From: Rhododendron vialii
Taxonomy: Eukaryota; Streptophyta; Magnoliopsida; Ericales; Ericaceae
Assembly (NCBI RefSeq): GCF_030253575.1
Contig: NC_080567.1
Coordinates: 20,299,001 to 20,363,000, forward strand
Reading direction: 5' to 3'
DNA: 64,000 nucleotides
Below, piece after piece: positions 9,759-22,463 of this stretch (the first letter of the stretch is position 1; each line of letters begins with the position of its first letter). The translations under genes were made by a program, and so were the position numbers. The notes beneath the pieces are model-generated. The model ran no database searches and was not told where the DNA came from. It saw only the letters and a list, made by a program, of their open reading frames with translations.

Positions 9759-11654
9759 GGAGAGCTTAATTCCAGAAGTTCAGCTTTGCCACTCGATAGC
9801 CAATGCCGACGCCCGAAGCCATTCCAAAAACACCCGGAGCCCTAAAAAGCCTGGAGCCAGCCTAGCAAAGCACAAAACCAACTTCCAACCATCCACCCTA
9901 ACATCCGGTTTCCTATGGATATGAGCGAGACGTGGACTAGGCTTTATTTTAAAGGACAATGGGACTCTCTTGTGATTTTAATCAAACAAAGATGACCTTG
10001 TATCATTTCCTAAATATGCCATAGATTCCGAAACGATTTAAAGTAGATAACGAACATGTTTAGGCATGACATGAGATTAATACCTAAACTAAGAATATAC
10101 TGTAAAAAAACAACGGGATATGGGTCAAACTTGCTCACAACACACTCAACACCTAATTTCTCAATCTTTCAACATGCATACGAGTTGGAATGTACAAGTT
10201 CACCTCAAATATTTACAACGAACTCTTGCCAATTAACAAAATAAAGAGTATGTGCTAAGCCGCTTAATTCCACTAACTTTGTAATAATGGAAGGATTGCA
10301 AAACTAAAAATGAAATATTTAACCGAAAACATATAACATATATATACTATATATGTATCCCTCCCCCAACTTGAAATATGCTATGCCCTCATAGCATTGA
10401 GAACAACAGTAGAAAAAAAGGAACAAAAGATCGTACCAACGGGGGAATGTCAACCCCCTTATACCTCGACCAAGTTGGAGGCTTTCTTGTCACTGGCTCC
10501 TTTCATCATCCGAACGGCTTCAAGGTCGACTCCTTCAGCTCGTTCAACGGAACCACAACTAGTCACACAGGATCATGGTCAAAGCTTTATTGGACTAACA
10601 ACCGCGACACATAATCGCACCCATGCTTAGGGCTCCTGAATGCCGCATTCACTCTAACTGTAGATTCAATCCACCAAGGCTGGTGTGGTAGCACGTACAC
10701 CCTGCAAAAGACTTAAGCTCGAACTACCTACTAAGAGCCAAATGACATTAGAACCGCCCGGCTCGTGTTATCCGGGCGTTAACAAACATATATACAAAGA
10801 AAAATAACAAGGAAACACCGCCCGATTTTCACACAACCTCACGAGTTATACTTTTCTTCCCGAGTCTCACCGGAGAGATAAAACACGGGTGGCTATACTA
10901 GACCATCAGATTTGTTACATCATGCTCGAAGTAAAATTCACCGCTTGACCTCGCCAAGCAATTAAGCCCAGCGTTCCCTATGATCGAAACAAAGCGAGAC
11001 GAGACAAAGCCTAGTGTCAAAGCGCGGGAATATCAAGCCGCACCCAAAGACCTATATTGCCTCCGATAGGGCCATATCTGGTGAGCATGGATCATTAACG
11101 GCAAATTACGACAAAGAAGGACTACTTAAAGTCCAATACAATGATGCATTGGTGAAATCTTCTAATGAGAGAATCCCTAAACATAAGAAACAAGCATAAA
11201 ATGGAAAAACAATATTTACAAATGTACAAAAATTTAATATCAAAGCTCGGAGCGTCCAAGTCACAGCTAGACTCCGCCAAACAATTAAGTCCAGCGTCCC
11301 CTAAGATTGTAACAAGGCAGGCACAAGATAGAGCCAAGTGCGGTAGTGGAGCACAGGAATATCAAGGCCAAACCTAAGATCTATACTGCCCCCGTTGGGG
11401 CTAATCTGGAAGACGTGGGTGGTGCACTGTGAATTACTCCTATCAGAAAAGCTAATGAAAGCCCTATGTCACTGATATTAAAGTTGCCCTTACTAATCGG
11501 AGCTGGGCACACGATCCTTTTTTTAGTAGCGGGGTGCGGAGCTACATATACCTAAGTCAATGGAGGGTACCCCCTACCCGGGGGCCGGGTCCAACAAACA
11601 ATTAAGTTCAGCGGTTACGCTTTCGCTCCCCGTGCAAATTAATGGAACACAAAA
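9759..11654. other. Athila interior between integrase and env-like region, non-coding
   Basis: No convincing frame on either strand. It holds a diverged tandem repeat (listed separately) and an AT-rich tract near 10320-10360. Confidence 0.55.
10954..11650. repeat. Diverged tandem repeat, about 320-bp period, in the Athila interior
   Basis: The phrase AATTAAG-CCAGCG recurs at about 10958, 11281 and 11599, each time followed within ~120 bp by related text (for example 'ctatattgcctccgat' then 'ctatactgcccccgtt'). Copies are too diverged for exact borders. Confidence 0.5.
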
Positions 11655-14600
11655 CTACACTGACGGGCCATTCGTGTAAACTGGATCGGCCAAAACCTCA
11701 TCAGGCTCACCAATTTCGAAACCACCAAGGAAAGGCTTAAGCCTTTGACCGTTCACCTTAAAAGAGGAACCATTACTCATGCTTTCTATTTTTATCGCCC
11801 CGTGAGGGAAAACAGTTTTGACATCATAAGGACTGGCCCAACGTGAGCGTAATTTACCGGGGTGAAGATGCAAGCGAGAATATACAACAAAACTTTTTGA
11901 CTCGGCTCAAAGTGTTTAACCACAATTTTCTGATCATGCTTAGCTTTGATTTTAGACTTGTAAGCACTAGAATGGTCGTAAGCATCATACCTCATCTCCT
12001 CGAGTTCCGTCAATTGAAGCTTCCGATGGGCACCGGTTTTAGATAGATTGAAATTGAGCTTCTTGATTGCCCAATATGCCTTATGCTCAAGCTCCACCGG
12101 CAAGTGGCATGCTTTCCCATAGACAAACTGGTAAGGTGACATCCCCAAAATCGTCTTGTAAGTAGTACGGTAAGCCCACAAAGTGTTAATCAAACGTGTT
12201 GACCAATCCTTACGGGTAGGATTAACCGTCTTCTCCAAGATGTTCTTTATCTCCCGATTCGCCAACTCAGCTTGGCCATTGGTTTGCGGATGGTAAGCCG
12301 TTGAAACTTTGTGCACGATGGAGTACTTCTTCATAAGAGTGGCAATTGACCGGTTGCAAAAGTGAGACCCTTGATCACTGATTATAGCCCGTGGCATCCC
12401 AAAACGTGCCAATATGTACTCCCGGAAAAACTCAACTACAACCTGGGCATCATTGGTGCGTGTAGGAATGGCCTCCACCCATTTGCTTACGTAGTTGATG
12501 GCAAGCAAAATGTAAAGGTAGCCAAATGATGTAGGAAAGGGCCCCATGAAATCAATGCCCCAACAGTCGAAAACTTCAATAATCAGGACAGGTTTAAGCG
12601 GCATCTCATTGCGCTACATCACGCACCCCAAAAGTTGACAACAAGAACAACCCCGGCAATAGGCAAAGTTATCCTTGTACAAGTGTGGCCAATAGAACCC
12701 GCATTGCAAAATCTTGGCGGCGGTCTTTTTAAACGAAAAGTGGCCGCCACAAGCTTCCGTGTGGCAAAACTTAATCACACTTTGCTGCTCGGAGTCGGGT
12801 ACACATTGGCGGACAAGTTGATCGGCGCAATACTTGAAAAGGTATGGGTCGTCATAGGAGAACCGTTTCACCCCCGCCAAAAGCGGACGCTTCTCTTGAG
12901 TATTCCAATGTGTAGGCATCAAGCCGGTAACTAAGTAGTTGACAATATCTGCGTACAATGGAGCCGTGGTAATTGAAAATAGTTGCTCATCTGGGAAAGA
13001 GTCGCCGATGGGGATATGCGACGTGTGGTCTTCAAATTTCAATCTAGACAAATGGTCGACTACCACATTTTCTATGCCCTTTTTATCTTTAATGGTAAGG
13101 TCAAACTCTTGTAATAGGAAAATCCACCGAATCAGCCACGCCTTGGCATCTTGCTTAGTAAATAAGTATTTGAGCGCGAAATGATCGGTGTAAACCGTGA
13201 TCGGAGCTCCCACTAAGTAAGACCGAAACTTATCCAATGCAAAGACTATGGAAAGTAACTCCTTCTCGGTAGTCGAATAGTTCATTTGGGCCTCATTGAG
13301 CGTCTTAGTGGCATAGTAGATCACACATGGCTCTTTCCCTTGGCGTTGCCCCAATACGGCTCCGACGGCGTAATCAATGGCGTCACATATTAACTCAAAT
13401 GGTAATTCCCAATCCGGAGCCCGCACGATAGGTGGTGAAGTGAGACTTGACTCTAACTTGGCGAAGGCGGTTTCACAAGCTGGTGTCCACTCAAACGGCA
13501 CATCCTTGGCGAGTAAATGGCAAAAAGGCCGGGCGATGGCACTGAAATCTTTGATGAACCGCCGATAGAAACCGGCATGCCCTAAAAACGAACGGATGTC
13601 CTTCAAGCACTTAGGAGTAGGTAGATTACCAATTAAGTCGATCTTTGCCCGGTCCACTTCAATACCCTTGGATGATACAATGTGGCCAAGAACGATGCCT
13701 TCAGTCACCATAAAATGACATTTCTCCTAATTCAACACTAGGTTCTTTTCCTCGCACCGAGCTAGCACTAGCCCCAGGTTGGTGAGACAAGCCTCAAAAG
13801 AATCACTAAACACGGAGAAGTCATCCATGAAAACCTCCATAATTTTCTCCACTATGTCGCTAAAAAGACCCATAATACACCTTGAGAAAGTACCGGGGGC
13901 GCTGCAAAGCCCGAACGGCATACGACGATAAGCAAAGGTCCCGAATGGGCACGTGAAAGTAGTCTTCTTTTGATCTTCCAAGGCCACCTCAATTTGATTA
14001 TAACCGAAGTACCCGTCCAAGAAGCAATAGAACTTGTGCTCGGCCACTCTCTCCAAGATTTGATCTATGAAGGGAAGGGGAAAGTGGTCCTTTCTTGTAA
14101 TGGCATTCAACTTCCAATAATCAATGCACACCCTCCAACCGGTTTGAACACGCGTTGGAATAAGCTCATCATTGTCATTCCTCACTACCGTGACATCAGA
14201 CTTCTTTGGTACCACTTGTATCGGGCTCACCCACTTAAAATTCGCTATCAGGTAAATAATGCCAACGTCCAACAATTTGAGAACTTCCGCTCGCATGACG
14301 TCTTTCATGATCGGGTTCAATCGCCGTTGAGGTTGGTGAGATGGCTTGACATCATCTTCAAGATAGATGTGGTGGGAGCAAACGGAAGCATCAATGCCTT
14401 TGATGTCGGCTATAGACCACCCAATGGCTTTGGGATGTTTCCGTAGCAAGGTAAGCAATTTCAACTCTTGAGGTTCACTTAGGGCGGAGGAGATCACCAC
14501 CGGGTATGTTTGGCAATTGCCAAGATAAGCATACTTAAAAGTGTCCAGTAACGGCTTCAACTCATGCTTTGAGGGTTCCACATAAGACGGAATGGCTCTC

Positions 14601-15745
14601 TTCACAATCGGGGGCATCTCCTCAAATTTTGGGATCCATGGGTTGATACCTAACGTCTCCTCCTCATCTAACAAGGAGCACAAATATGCAACTTCGGGGG
14701 CATCAAGAAAATCAGCCTCGGCAGAAGTAAGTGCTAGCTCCAACTCATCCTTACAAATAAACTCTTCAACATGGTCTTGAACAAGTGAATCAATCAAACT
14801 AACCCCACAAACATCCTCATCATCTCCCATTTGGCTCCCAATATGAAACATGTTGACTTGCATCTTCATGTTACCAAAACTCATGTTCAGTCGGCCATCT
14901 CGGCAATGAATCACACCATCGGATGTTGCTAAAAACGGGTGCCCGAGAATAATTGGGACGGATGATTGAGCCGCCGGCATTGGGCACGTATTGAGAACCA
15001 CAAAGTCAACCGGGTATACAAATTGATCAACTTGAACTAAGACATCCTTGACCATCCCCTTTGGAACTCGGATACTCCTATCCGCCAATTGCAAAGTCAC
15101 CCAAGTTGGCTTCCTTTCGCCCAACCCGAGTTGTTCATACACCGAGAACGGCAAGAGATTGACACTCGCGCCCAAATCAAGGAGAGCTTTTTCAACAGCT
15201 TTACCCCCGATGGTGATGGATATCGTCGGACACCCCGGATCGTTATACTTGGGAGGAAGGGTTGACTGAAAGAGCGAGCTTACTTGCTCGGTCAAGAATA
15301 CCTTCTTTTGAACTTGGAGCTTGCGTTTATGAGTACACAAGTCATTCAAAAATTTGGCATAAGACGGAATCTATTTAATCGCATCGAGCAAAGGAAGGTT
15401 AACTGTCACTTTCTTGAGGACTTCATAGATATCAGTATTCAGATTTGGCTTGGTCGGCATCCTTAACCGGTTGGGATATGGTGCTAGAACAGTGAAGGCT
15501 TGTGGAACATCGCTTTCCTTTGCTTTTTCCTTCTCTTCTTCCGTAGGAGCTCGTTTGGGAGATTCCCCATTTGGCGTTGTTAGCTTTGACAGCATGGGAA
15601 AAGGTAGCAAGATTGGCGTGACCGGTGGCTCTACCTGAGCATTATCAATGATTTTCCCACTTCGCAAAGAAATAATGGCCTTGGCTTTCTCGGGGAAAGT
15701 CACCGAACAGCTACCAACCAAGTGTTGACCCTGTGGATTCGCCAA
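11655..15745 (-). pseudogene. Athila pol: protease, reverse transcriptase, RNase H, integrase (inactive)
   Basis: Read on the minus strand. An aspartic protease has the active-site variant LLDLGASVNLLP. The reverse transcriptase has the motif VFMDDFSVF. RNase H contains ELICDAIDYAVGAVLGQ and TDHFALKYLF. The integrase has an HHCC zinc finger (near 12700) and a core with WGIDFMGPFP, ISDQGSHFC and the later Glu in GQAELANREI. From 15745 to about 11880 a single frame is interrupted by TAG codons at 15371-15373, 13727-13729 and 12614-12616. A frameshift near 11.8-11.87 kb moves the integrase C-terminus (KVNGQRLKPF) to another frame. It cannot yield a full polyprotein. Confidence 0.93.
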
Positions 15746-15798
15746 AGGTTAAGTAGGAAGTTTTCTCCTCTCTTGTTGTAACACACCAATAGCCGTCG

Positions 15799-17217
15799 TC
15801 AATTACCCATTTGATTCCTTATATCATTCATAGCTTGAGCAGTTTGCTCGTTGGTAGTCGTTTGCATTTGATAGAACGCGTTCATGGTATCCTCCAAAGA
15901 TCGCCGCGGAGGTGGTATATGCTGTTGTTGAAACTGATTTTGCCCTTGGAATTGACCGGATGGTATAAATCCTGGAGGTCCTTGAATTGCAGAAAACCGT
16001 GGCGGGCCTTGAAGCTGAGGTTGTCGCCAAGTTTGATTCTGAGCAGGAGGGGGACCTTGTGAAGTTGACGAAGTGCCCGCTTCATTCTGATTACTCCAAC
16101 GGAAAGCTGGATTAGATCGCAACCCCGGATTATAAGTATTTGAGTACGGATCCCAACGTTGATTCAATGCACACACTTCTTCTGTGGGAAGTTGACTATA
16201 ACGGTGTCAGAGGTCGGGAATGGTATGGCAATTGTCGGTAGAGTGACCCACGGTCTCACAAATGACACACACTTCCTCCACTTGGCGAACCTCCTTCACT
16301 TCCTTCACTTTTTTCACTTGGACCGAATCTAGCTTCATTTTGTCCAACTTTAATGATAACTCATCCAACCTTGTCTCAAGTCCATTATGCTCGCTCACTG
16401 AAAACTTACCGGAGCCTCCCGGACCTTGATTTCTCATTGCTTGTTCACCCGAATCAATGTATTGCCAAGTTTGAGCCCTCTCTGCCAAAGCGTCTAAGAA
16501 CTCCCAAACGGCATCGGGATCCTTCCCCATAAAGTCACCGCTCGCCATAGTATCAAGAAGCTGCTTGAACTCCCGATCACAACCTAAATAGAAATAATTA
16601 ATCACCAAGTACATGGGGAAATTATGGTGTGGGACAGCTGCAAGTAAATCCTTATACCATTCCCAATACTTGTAGAAGACCTCCCCATCTTTTTGCTTGA
16701 AATTCTGAATTTGGTCCATGAGAAGCTTGGTTCGGCTAACCGGGAAGAACTTTGTGGTGAATACATCCTGAACTTCTCCCCACGTGAGTAAAGATCAGGG
16801 TTTCAAAGAGTGAAACCACTGCTTGGCTTTGTCTTTGAGTGAGAAAGGGAATAATTTCAGGCGAGCTTGTCCCGGCCCTGTCACAAAAGTGCTAACAATG
16901 GTCTCAAATTCCCGAATGTGAGCATAAGGATCCTCAAGTTCACGCCCCCAAAACTCTGGTATTACTCGGTGATATTCTGGTTTGAAAGCAAACGCATTGG
17001 CGGAAGTGCAATTTGGAATGGCTATCGGCGAAACGTGCGGACCTCTTTCCGGAGTTAGGTAATCACGCAAAGTACGAGCTGGTTGTTCTGCCATTTGCCT
17101 TAACGGAGGTGATAACTCACGCGGTGGAGAATATGCCTGAATGATACTACGAACCCTCGGAGGAGAAGCAGACCTATGCAGCCGATTGGAAAAAGGACTA
17201 CGATAAACGTTGAGCAT
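15799..17217 (-). pseudogene. Athila gag (inactive)
   Basis: Starts at 17217 (MLNVYRSPFSNRLH). The capsid-like domain holds LKLFPFSLKDKAKQWFHSL and, after a TGA at 16795-16797, the RETROTRANS_GAG-type continuation with FYKYWEWYKDLL. A CCHC zinc knuckle (CVICETVGHSTDNC) lies near 16255. A second TGA (16207-16209) follows, then a Gln/Pro/Asn-rich tail to 15799 in the same frame. A frame change between 15799 and 15745 precedes the protease region. The knuckle and order identify gag; it serves as virion-like particle protein in live elements. Confidence 0.9.
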
Positions 17218-17485
17218 ACAACCAGCACAAATCTAGTTAACAGACTAGAGGGGCTATGCCGCCACCTCGTTCACAAACAGTCTCGTGGGGTTATGCCACC
17301 TCTACGACTATATAATACAAACAGTAAAAAGGCAATTGATGCTCAGATTAGCTTCGTTACACCTCAAGTCGAATTGGTGGCTCTGTCAGAGGTATCCGCT
17401 AAGTTGAGTTCAAATTACACAAAGAAAAATAAATGGAGTACTTACAATGGTTTGTCGGTCCTCCAAATAAGCTATAATAAGAATT

Positions 17486-17502
17486 CCTTGGCAACAGCGC
17501 CA
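17486..17502 (-). other. Primer-binding site, tRNA-Asp type
   Basis: On the minus strand TGGCGCTGTTGCCAAGG lies 11 bp inside the 5' LTR. It pairs with the 3' end of plant tRNA-Asp at 14 of 17 positions. tRNA-Asp priming is characteristic of Athila elements. Confidence 0.8.
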
Positions 17503-17513
17503 AAAATGATTCC

Positions 17514-18988
17514 TGGCCACAACCTCACCTTCAAATATAAGGCTGAGAAAACCCCAAGCGTGGGGCTAGATCGTAGGTAGCATAATAAACCGATAAGACC
17601 GGGATCGTACCACAGGGAATTCGGAAACAGCTTAATCGGATTATAGGTATTGAATGGTGGATTTTGGCGTTTAAGACGGCCAACTTGGTTTTGCTTTAAA
17701 CGGTGAAAAACTAATACAAAAGACTAGAAAAGAGCTTAATAAACTTAAAGAGGTTAGTCTAGGGATCGTCTATCCATTGACAAAGGTCGTTACCAGTTCT
17801 CAATTATAACTCAAGCGAGAGTCACGACCGCGCGCTCTTGCTCGGAGGATTTAGCTTTAACGACTATGTTTGTAGAAAGATGTGATTAAACGGAATTAAA
17901 TCAACCTATTTTTGCTAATGTATCTAACACGTAGGAGGCCACGAGCCCTCAATATGTCGCTTGCCAAGACCGCTTGACTAAACGACATATCAAGGAGTTA
18001 ACACCCCTCGCTTAGACCAAAATGGCTAGGTTAGTTCTATTCTGAAAACCATTATTTTAAGTCCTATGGTTTCGAGAACCAAATAACAACCTAAGTCATT
18101 GGGAAAGAGTACTCCGAGACTTAGCCAAACGACTACTCACACATAACTAAAGCACAAAAGAAAACATAAAAACGAGACATTATTTTTAACCGAAGGAATT
18201 GAAAACAAACTTGATATTATAAAGGATCTAGTCCGTACGAACAACTTTAATAAACGAGAAAATAATAAACGATAAAGACTTACTTGAGTTCTAAGGAAAT
18301 TACACTTGAAAAAGCTTAAAGAGCTTTAATGGAGGAAAAACTAAAGTTAATAATGTGCTAGGTACCAAATGAGATATATGAAGCCCTATTTATACAAAAT
18401 GGGTTTCTCTCTCATCAAATATCTAAAAAGCATACTAATAAAGGCAACTATTCAAAAAGTGGAAAGTCCAAAAAGCAACAAATATCTGGCCGAAGGCTCG
18501 TGGTATCAATACGGATTAAGAAAAGTATCGATACCACGCTGCTAAGTGAAAATGGCATTTTCCCCATAGTGCTCCCGTATCGATACGGAATAAGGCCGTA
18601 AAGATACAATATAATCTGCCTTCCCACCAAGCTAATGCATATCGATACGGATTAAGGTTGTATTGATTAATCCGTATCGATACACGTTGCTTATCTCCAG
18701 GTCTTCAGGCCAGCCTCCAAGGCTTGGCACCCGACGGCTCAACAGCTTGCCCGACGCTTCACGCCTTCGATCTTGGGCCATTATGGCAGAAGTTCCACCT
18801 GGCGTGGATACTTGAACTCACAAGGGGGGTTGACTTGCAATCAAAATATGCCTTTTAAGGACGTTTTACCTGAAACACTAAACAAACTACCTTGCGAGTA
18901 AAATCACATAAAAACGACGATAAAGAAATAAAACGCCACAACCTAGGAACTTTTAGCACCTTGATCTTACAATCTTAGGTGCTAATCA
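17514..18988 (-). repeat. Athila 5' LTR (1475 bp)
   Basis: Direct repeat of 4440-5902 with scattered substitutions and small indels. It contains the TATA box near 18385-18395 and the palindrome cluster (about 18503-18682), where one extra GTATCGATAC has been inserted relative to the 3' LTR. TG...CA ends in element orientation. Confidence 0.95.
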
Positions 18989-19240
18989 ACATACATCGAG
19001 ACTTCTTGTTGTGCCTTTAAGTCTTGGTGACGATGAGGCACATGCCATTGGGCACTTGGACACGAGGTTGCACCCCGGGGTTATCCTTGACGTCAAAACA
19101 TGCCTTATTCACGTGGTTTACCTAAAAACACTAAAAACACATCTTACGTGCAATATCGCTATAAAAGCTAAATAAACGCAAGTTAAAACAACATAAAACA
19201 GGATTAGTCGCACCAAATATCTACAATATTGGGTGCTCAT
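18989..19240 (-). repeat. Fragment of a second, related LTR abutting the Athila element
   Basis: The plus strand ends GGGTGCTCATCA, so on the minus strand it begins TGATGAGCACCC, close to the Athila LTR start TGATTAGCACC. Phrases such as AACATGCCTT and GTTTACCT parallel the Athila LTR at the same distance from its end. Only ~250 bp remain. It looks like the first part of a diverged family member, cut by or recombined with the neighbouring element. Confidence 0.55.
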
Positions 19241-20866
19241 CAGTCTATTATGATGGTCTTTCAGATACATAATGTGCTTTTCTTGGCAAAATTGCATGTA
19301 TTCCTATTTCTCGGTTTGTGTCAGAGGCCCTTTAGAATCCCAAATGGGTCGTCACCACCATGCAAGTCGAGATGGAAGCCTTGGAACATAATCATACTTG
19401 GGAGCTTGTTCCATTACCCTCTGGTGAGAAAACTGTGGGCTGTAAGTGGGTTTTTAGTGTGAAGTACCTCGCTGATGGGTAGGTTGATCGCTATAAGGCA
19501 TGTCTTATGGCCAAAAGCTTTACCCAAGTTTCTGGTAAAGAATTTGGGGCTACCTTTGCTCCGGTTGCTAAGTTGACTACTGTTCGCCTTCTTGTTTCTC
19601 TAGCTGCCTCTCATTCTTGGGCTTTTCATCAACTTGATGTCAAGAATGTTTTTCTTCATGGGGACTTGGATGAAACTATCTACATGGACATCCCTCCAGG
19701 TTTTCAAGCTGAGGGGGAGTATTCTGGGAAGGTATGTCATCTTCGTAAGTCTCTCTATGACTCTATGGACTAAAATAGTCACCTCGTGCGTGGTTTAGTC
19801 GTTTCAGTAGTGTTATTTTATCCATGGACTTTGTTCAATGCCATTCTGATCACACTTGCTTCATTCGACGACATTCTAATGGCCGATGTATCATCTAGTT
19901 AGTATATGTTGATGACATTATTCTTATTGGCAATGATTATCCTAGAATTGCTAAGGTAAAACAAGATCTTGGTCAAACATTTGACATTAAAGATTTGGGT
20001 CCGCTCAAGTATTTTCTAGGGATTGAGGTTGCTCGTTCTCGTTCTAGGATATCTCTTTCGTAGAGAAAATATGTATTGGACCTTCTTCAAGACATTGACA
20101 TGCTGGGATGTAAACTAGCCTTTACTCCTATGGATCCAAACTTGAAACTCTCTATTGAATCTGGAGAGTTACTCCCTAATTCGTCTATGTACCAGCGTCT
20201 TTGGTTGGTCGCCTGATTTATTTGACCAATACGAGAACTGATCTAACCTTTGCTGTAAGTGTGGTTAGCCAGTTTATGCATGCCCCACGCACTGCCCATC
20301 TTGATGTTGTCTTTCATATCTTGAGATATCTAAAGACTTACCCTGGCCTTGGTTTATTTTTCTCTTCTGATAGTCAATCTGGTCTCTCGTGCTTTACTGA
20401 TGCTGATTATGCTGGATCTAAGACTGATAGACGCTTTACCTCTGGTTTTTGCACTTTCTATGGTAATCATCTTATATCATGGAAAAGTAAGAAGCATGTT
20501 GTAGTTTTAAGATCATCTGCTGAAGCTGAATATCAAGCTATGGCTCAAGGCACCTGTGAAATAATTGGGCTTCGATCTATTCTGACTGAGTTGGGCTTTG
20601 TGGTGCCCGAAGCATCTCATTTATTTTGTGACAATAAGTCAACTATTATACTTGCTTCCGATTCAGTTCTCCGTGAATGGTCAAAGAATATTGAAGTGGA
20701 CATTCATTTTCTTCGAGAGAAAGTCCGGTTCGGTATTCTGACTCCTTCATTTGTTCCCTCATCAGAACAGACTGCAGCAGACGTCTTCACTAAATCCATG
20801 GGTCCAGCATTGTTAAAGTCTTTAATTGTCAAGCTGGGTTTGGTCGATATCTTCGCATCAGCTTGA
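19241..20866 (+). pseudogene. Ty1/copia pol remnant (RT and RNase H), 5' truncated
   Basis: Plus-strand frames cover the copia reverse transcriptase (HTWELVPLPSGEKTVGCKWV, then QLDVKNVFLHGDL and LVYVDDIILIGND in shifted frames) and RNase H (CFTDADYAGSKTDRRFTSG, SAEAEYQAMA, VDIHFLREKV, TAADVFTKS). Integrase and gag are missing. Stops at about 19481, 19897 and 20061 and frame changes near 19765 and 20205 inactivate it. The last frame (20201-20866) ends in TGA just before the polypurine tract. Confidence 0.92.
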
Positions 20867-21047
20867 GGGGAAGTGTTGGAATTAGAATCAATTAGGCTTT
20901 AATTAGTGTATCATATAATTTATTTTCCTTGATTGTAGGCCTCCTGTTTTGGCCCTTATTTCAGTTCTTTCCTTTTCTATCTTGTCGCTATTGGTATCTA
21001 TATATACATAGCTTATCATTGTTATTGGACTAAGCTAAACATACACA
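20867..21047 (+). repeat. Copia polypurine tract and 3' LTR (probably incomplete)
   Basis: After the stop codon comes GGGGAAG, then the LTR start TGTTGGAATTAG at 20874, the usual copia junction. A TATA-like TCTATATATACATAG lies near 20998. A CA at 21046-21047 is a possible end, but ~174 bp is short and no matching 5' LTR or target duplication is present, so the right border is uncertain. Confidence 0.65.
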
Positions 21048-21066
21048 AAAATATTGGTTCCTTTTG

Positions 21067-21270
21067 AAACAACAGCCCACGAAAGCCTAAAGAAAGGGGT
21101 CGACAATTCATAAAGTGAAAAAAAGAAATAAACATTCCATATAATAAAACATTTTCGGATATCATAAAGCTCAGTTTTTAATGAAATTAAGGAATGTTAG
21201 AGGAGAATGAAAATGTAATTTTGACTATAATAGCGAAGTTATATTTTTTTATAACATATCCAATCCTAAG
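21067..21270. repeat. Repeat R, left half (split copy)
   Basis: Closely matches 37530 to about 37730 (shared start AAACAACAGCCCAC, shared end CCAATCCTAA). The match stops at 21270 where a miniature element begins, and resumes at 26141. Confidence 0.8.
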
Positions 21271-21574
21271 TAGGTCTGTCAATAAGCCGGATCCGATCCA
21301 GATCCGACAAATCCGAATCCGATCCGAATACGATAAGACTCGAATTCGATAGTGGAATCCGAATCCGAAAAATTCGGATCCGAAAACTTTTTTACTTAAA
21401 AAATTTTAGCAAAAAAAAAAAAATTCCAAATAAAAATTTTAAAAATAAAATTTCAGATCGGATTGATAATGGATTTAATCCGATCCGTATTTGGAATTCC
21501 GAATTCGGATTATCGGATCGACGTTATCGGAATCGGATCGGATCCGAATTAGATTTGGTCCATTGACAGGCCTA
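21271..21574. mobile_element. hAT-like miniature element (MITE)
   Basis: Ends TAGGTCTGTCAAT and ATTGACAGGCCTA are imperfect inverted repeats of the hAT type. The interior is a run of ATCCGAATCCGAT-like words that itself folds back. The 8 bp on each side (ATCCTAAG, GTTGGAAG) do not match, so its own target duplication is lost or it moved as part of a larger unit. Confidence 0.7.
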
Positions 21575-22463
21575 GTTGGAAGGTTGTATAACAAACTTCC
21601 ACAGAATAGAATTTAACAATTTAATTTGTTGTTTAATTAAATGGATTTGGAAAAAACCCAAAAATAACGTGAAACTTGTCCATTTCTTGCTTAGCAAAAA
21701 AAAAAGAACTTGTCCATTTTTGGGGCATCTTTATCCAATGCTCACTTCACGTTGGTCAAGTGCGCATAAAAAAGCTAAATAAGTGTTTGTTCTGATTGCA
21801 TGTTTGAGTTCACAGAAGCCAAATATTCCAAACATTGAGTTTGTCTAGTCGTTAACTTTGGAACACCGAAATTAATCGCGTTGCGCGCAAGGTGGGCTTG
21901 ACATCCTGTTTGCAGAATCAATCATTGTTCAAAATAGGCATACTCTTTTTATTTGGAAAACCACCCATAGTCCACTTTAATCTCGCACTCTCAAGTTGCC
22001 ACTGAAATAGAATAACCAGATAGGCTAAACAGAGATGATAAAATTGTTCAATCAGCAGTGATTCAGCACTTATTGCCCTCTAATGCGGTAAAAATGAACA
22101 CATGGAAAAAGAATGCTGTGAATCAGGATAAATAGATATATAAAAAAACAAAAGAAAAGAAAAGAAAGTGTTGAAATCAGTACTCATAAATAAAGTAGTA
22201 TAAATTAAGATGTATAGATTGATATTATTACATGACCCTCTCTCAATCGTACATCCCCGTAAAATCTTCAAAATTTTCCAAGTGTACTAAACGAGATCAG
22301 ATAGTACAACACAACAAGACTTTGGTACATACACTAAAGGAAAAACACAAATAAGAGAGAGGATAAAACAGGGGAGGAAATGAAGAACAGGGGAATCCGA
22401 ACAACACAACAACAGATGACATACTTAAGATTTAGGTTCACCCTCCTCTCTTTACTCCATCTC
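21575..22463. other. AT-rich stretch and probable 3' region of the following minus-strand gene
   Basis: No frame with recognisable motifs. The part near 22200-22463 may hold the 3' UTR of the gene at 22464-22925. Confidence 0.4.

Larger units (their letters stand above)
4440..18988 (-). mobile_element. Athila-type Ty3/gypsy LTR retrotransposon, decayed but nearly full length (~14.5 kb)
   Basis: Two direct LTRs (4440-5902 and 17514-18988) bound an interior in the order LTR, PBS, gag, protease, RT, RNase H, integrase, env-like region, PPT, LTR when read on the minus strand. The primer-binding site resembles the 3' end of tRNA-Asp, and the long region between integrase and the 3' LTR carries an env-like frame; both are known marks of the Athila lineage (non-chromovirus Ty3/gypsy). 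In-frame stops and frameshifts in every coding block show that it is inactive. A separate solo LTR (6277-7448) sits inside it, so part of the 14.5 kb is younger foreign DNA. LTR ends are TG...CA in element orientation, but no target-site duplication flanks the whole. Confidence 0.93.
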
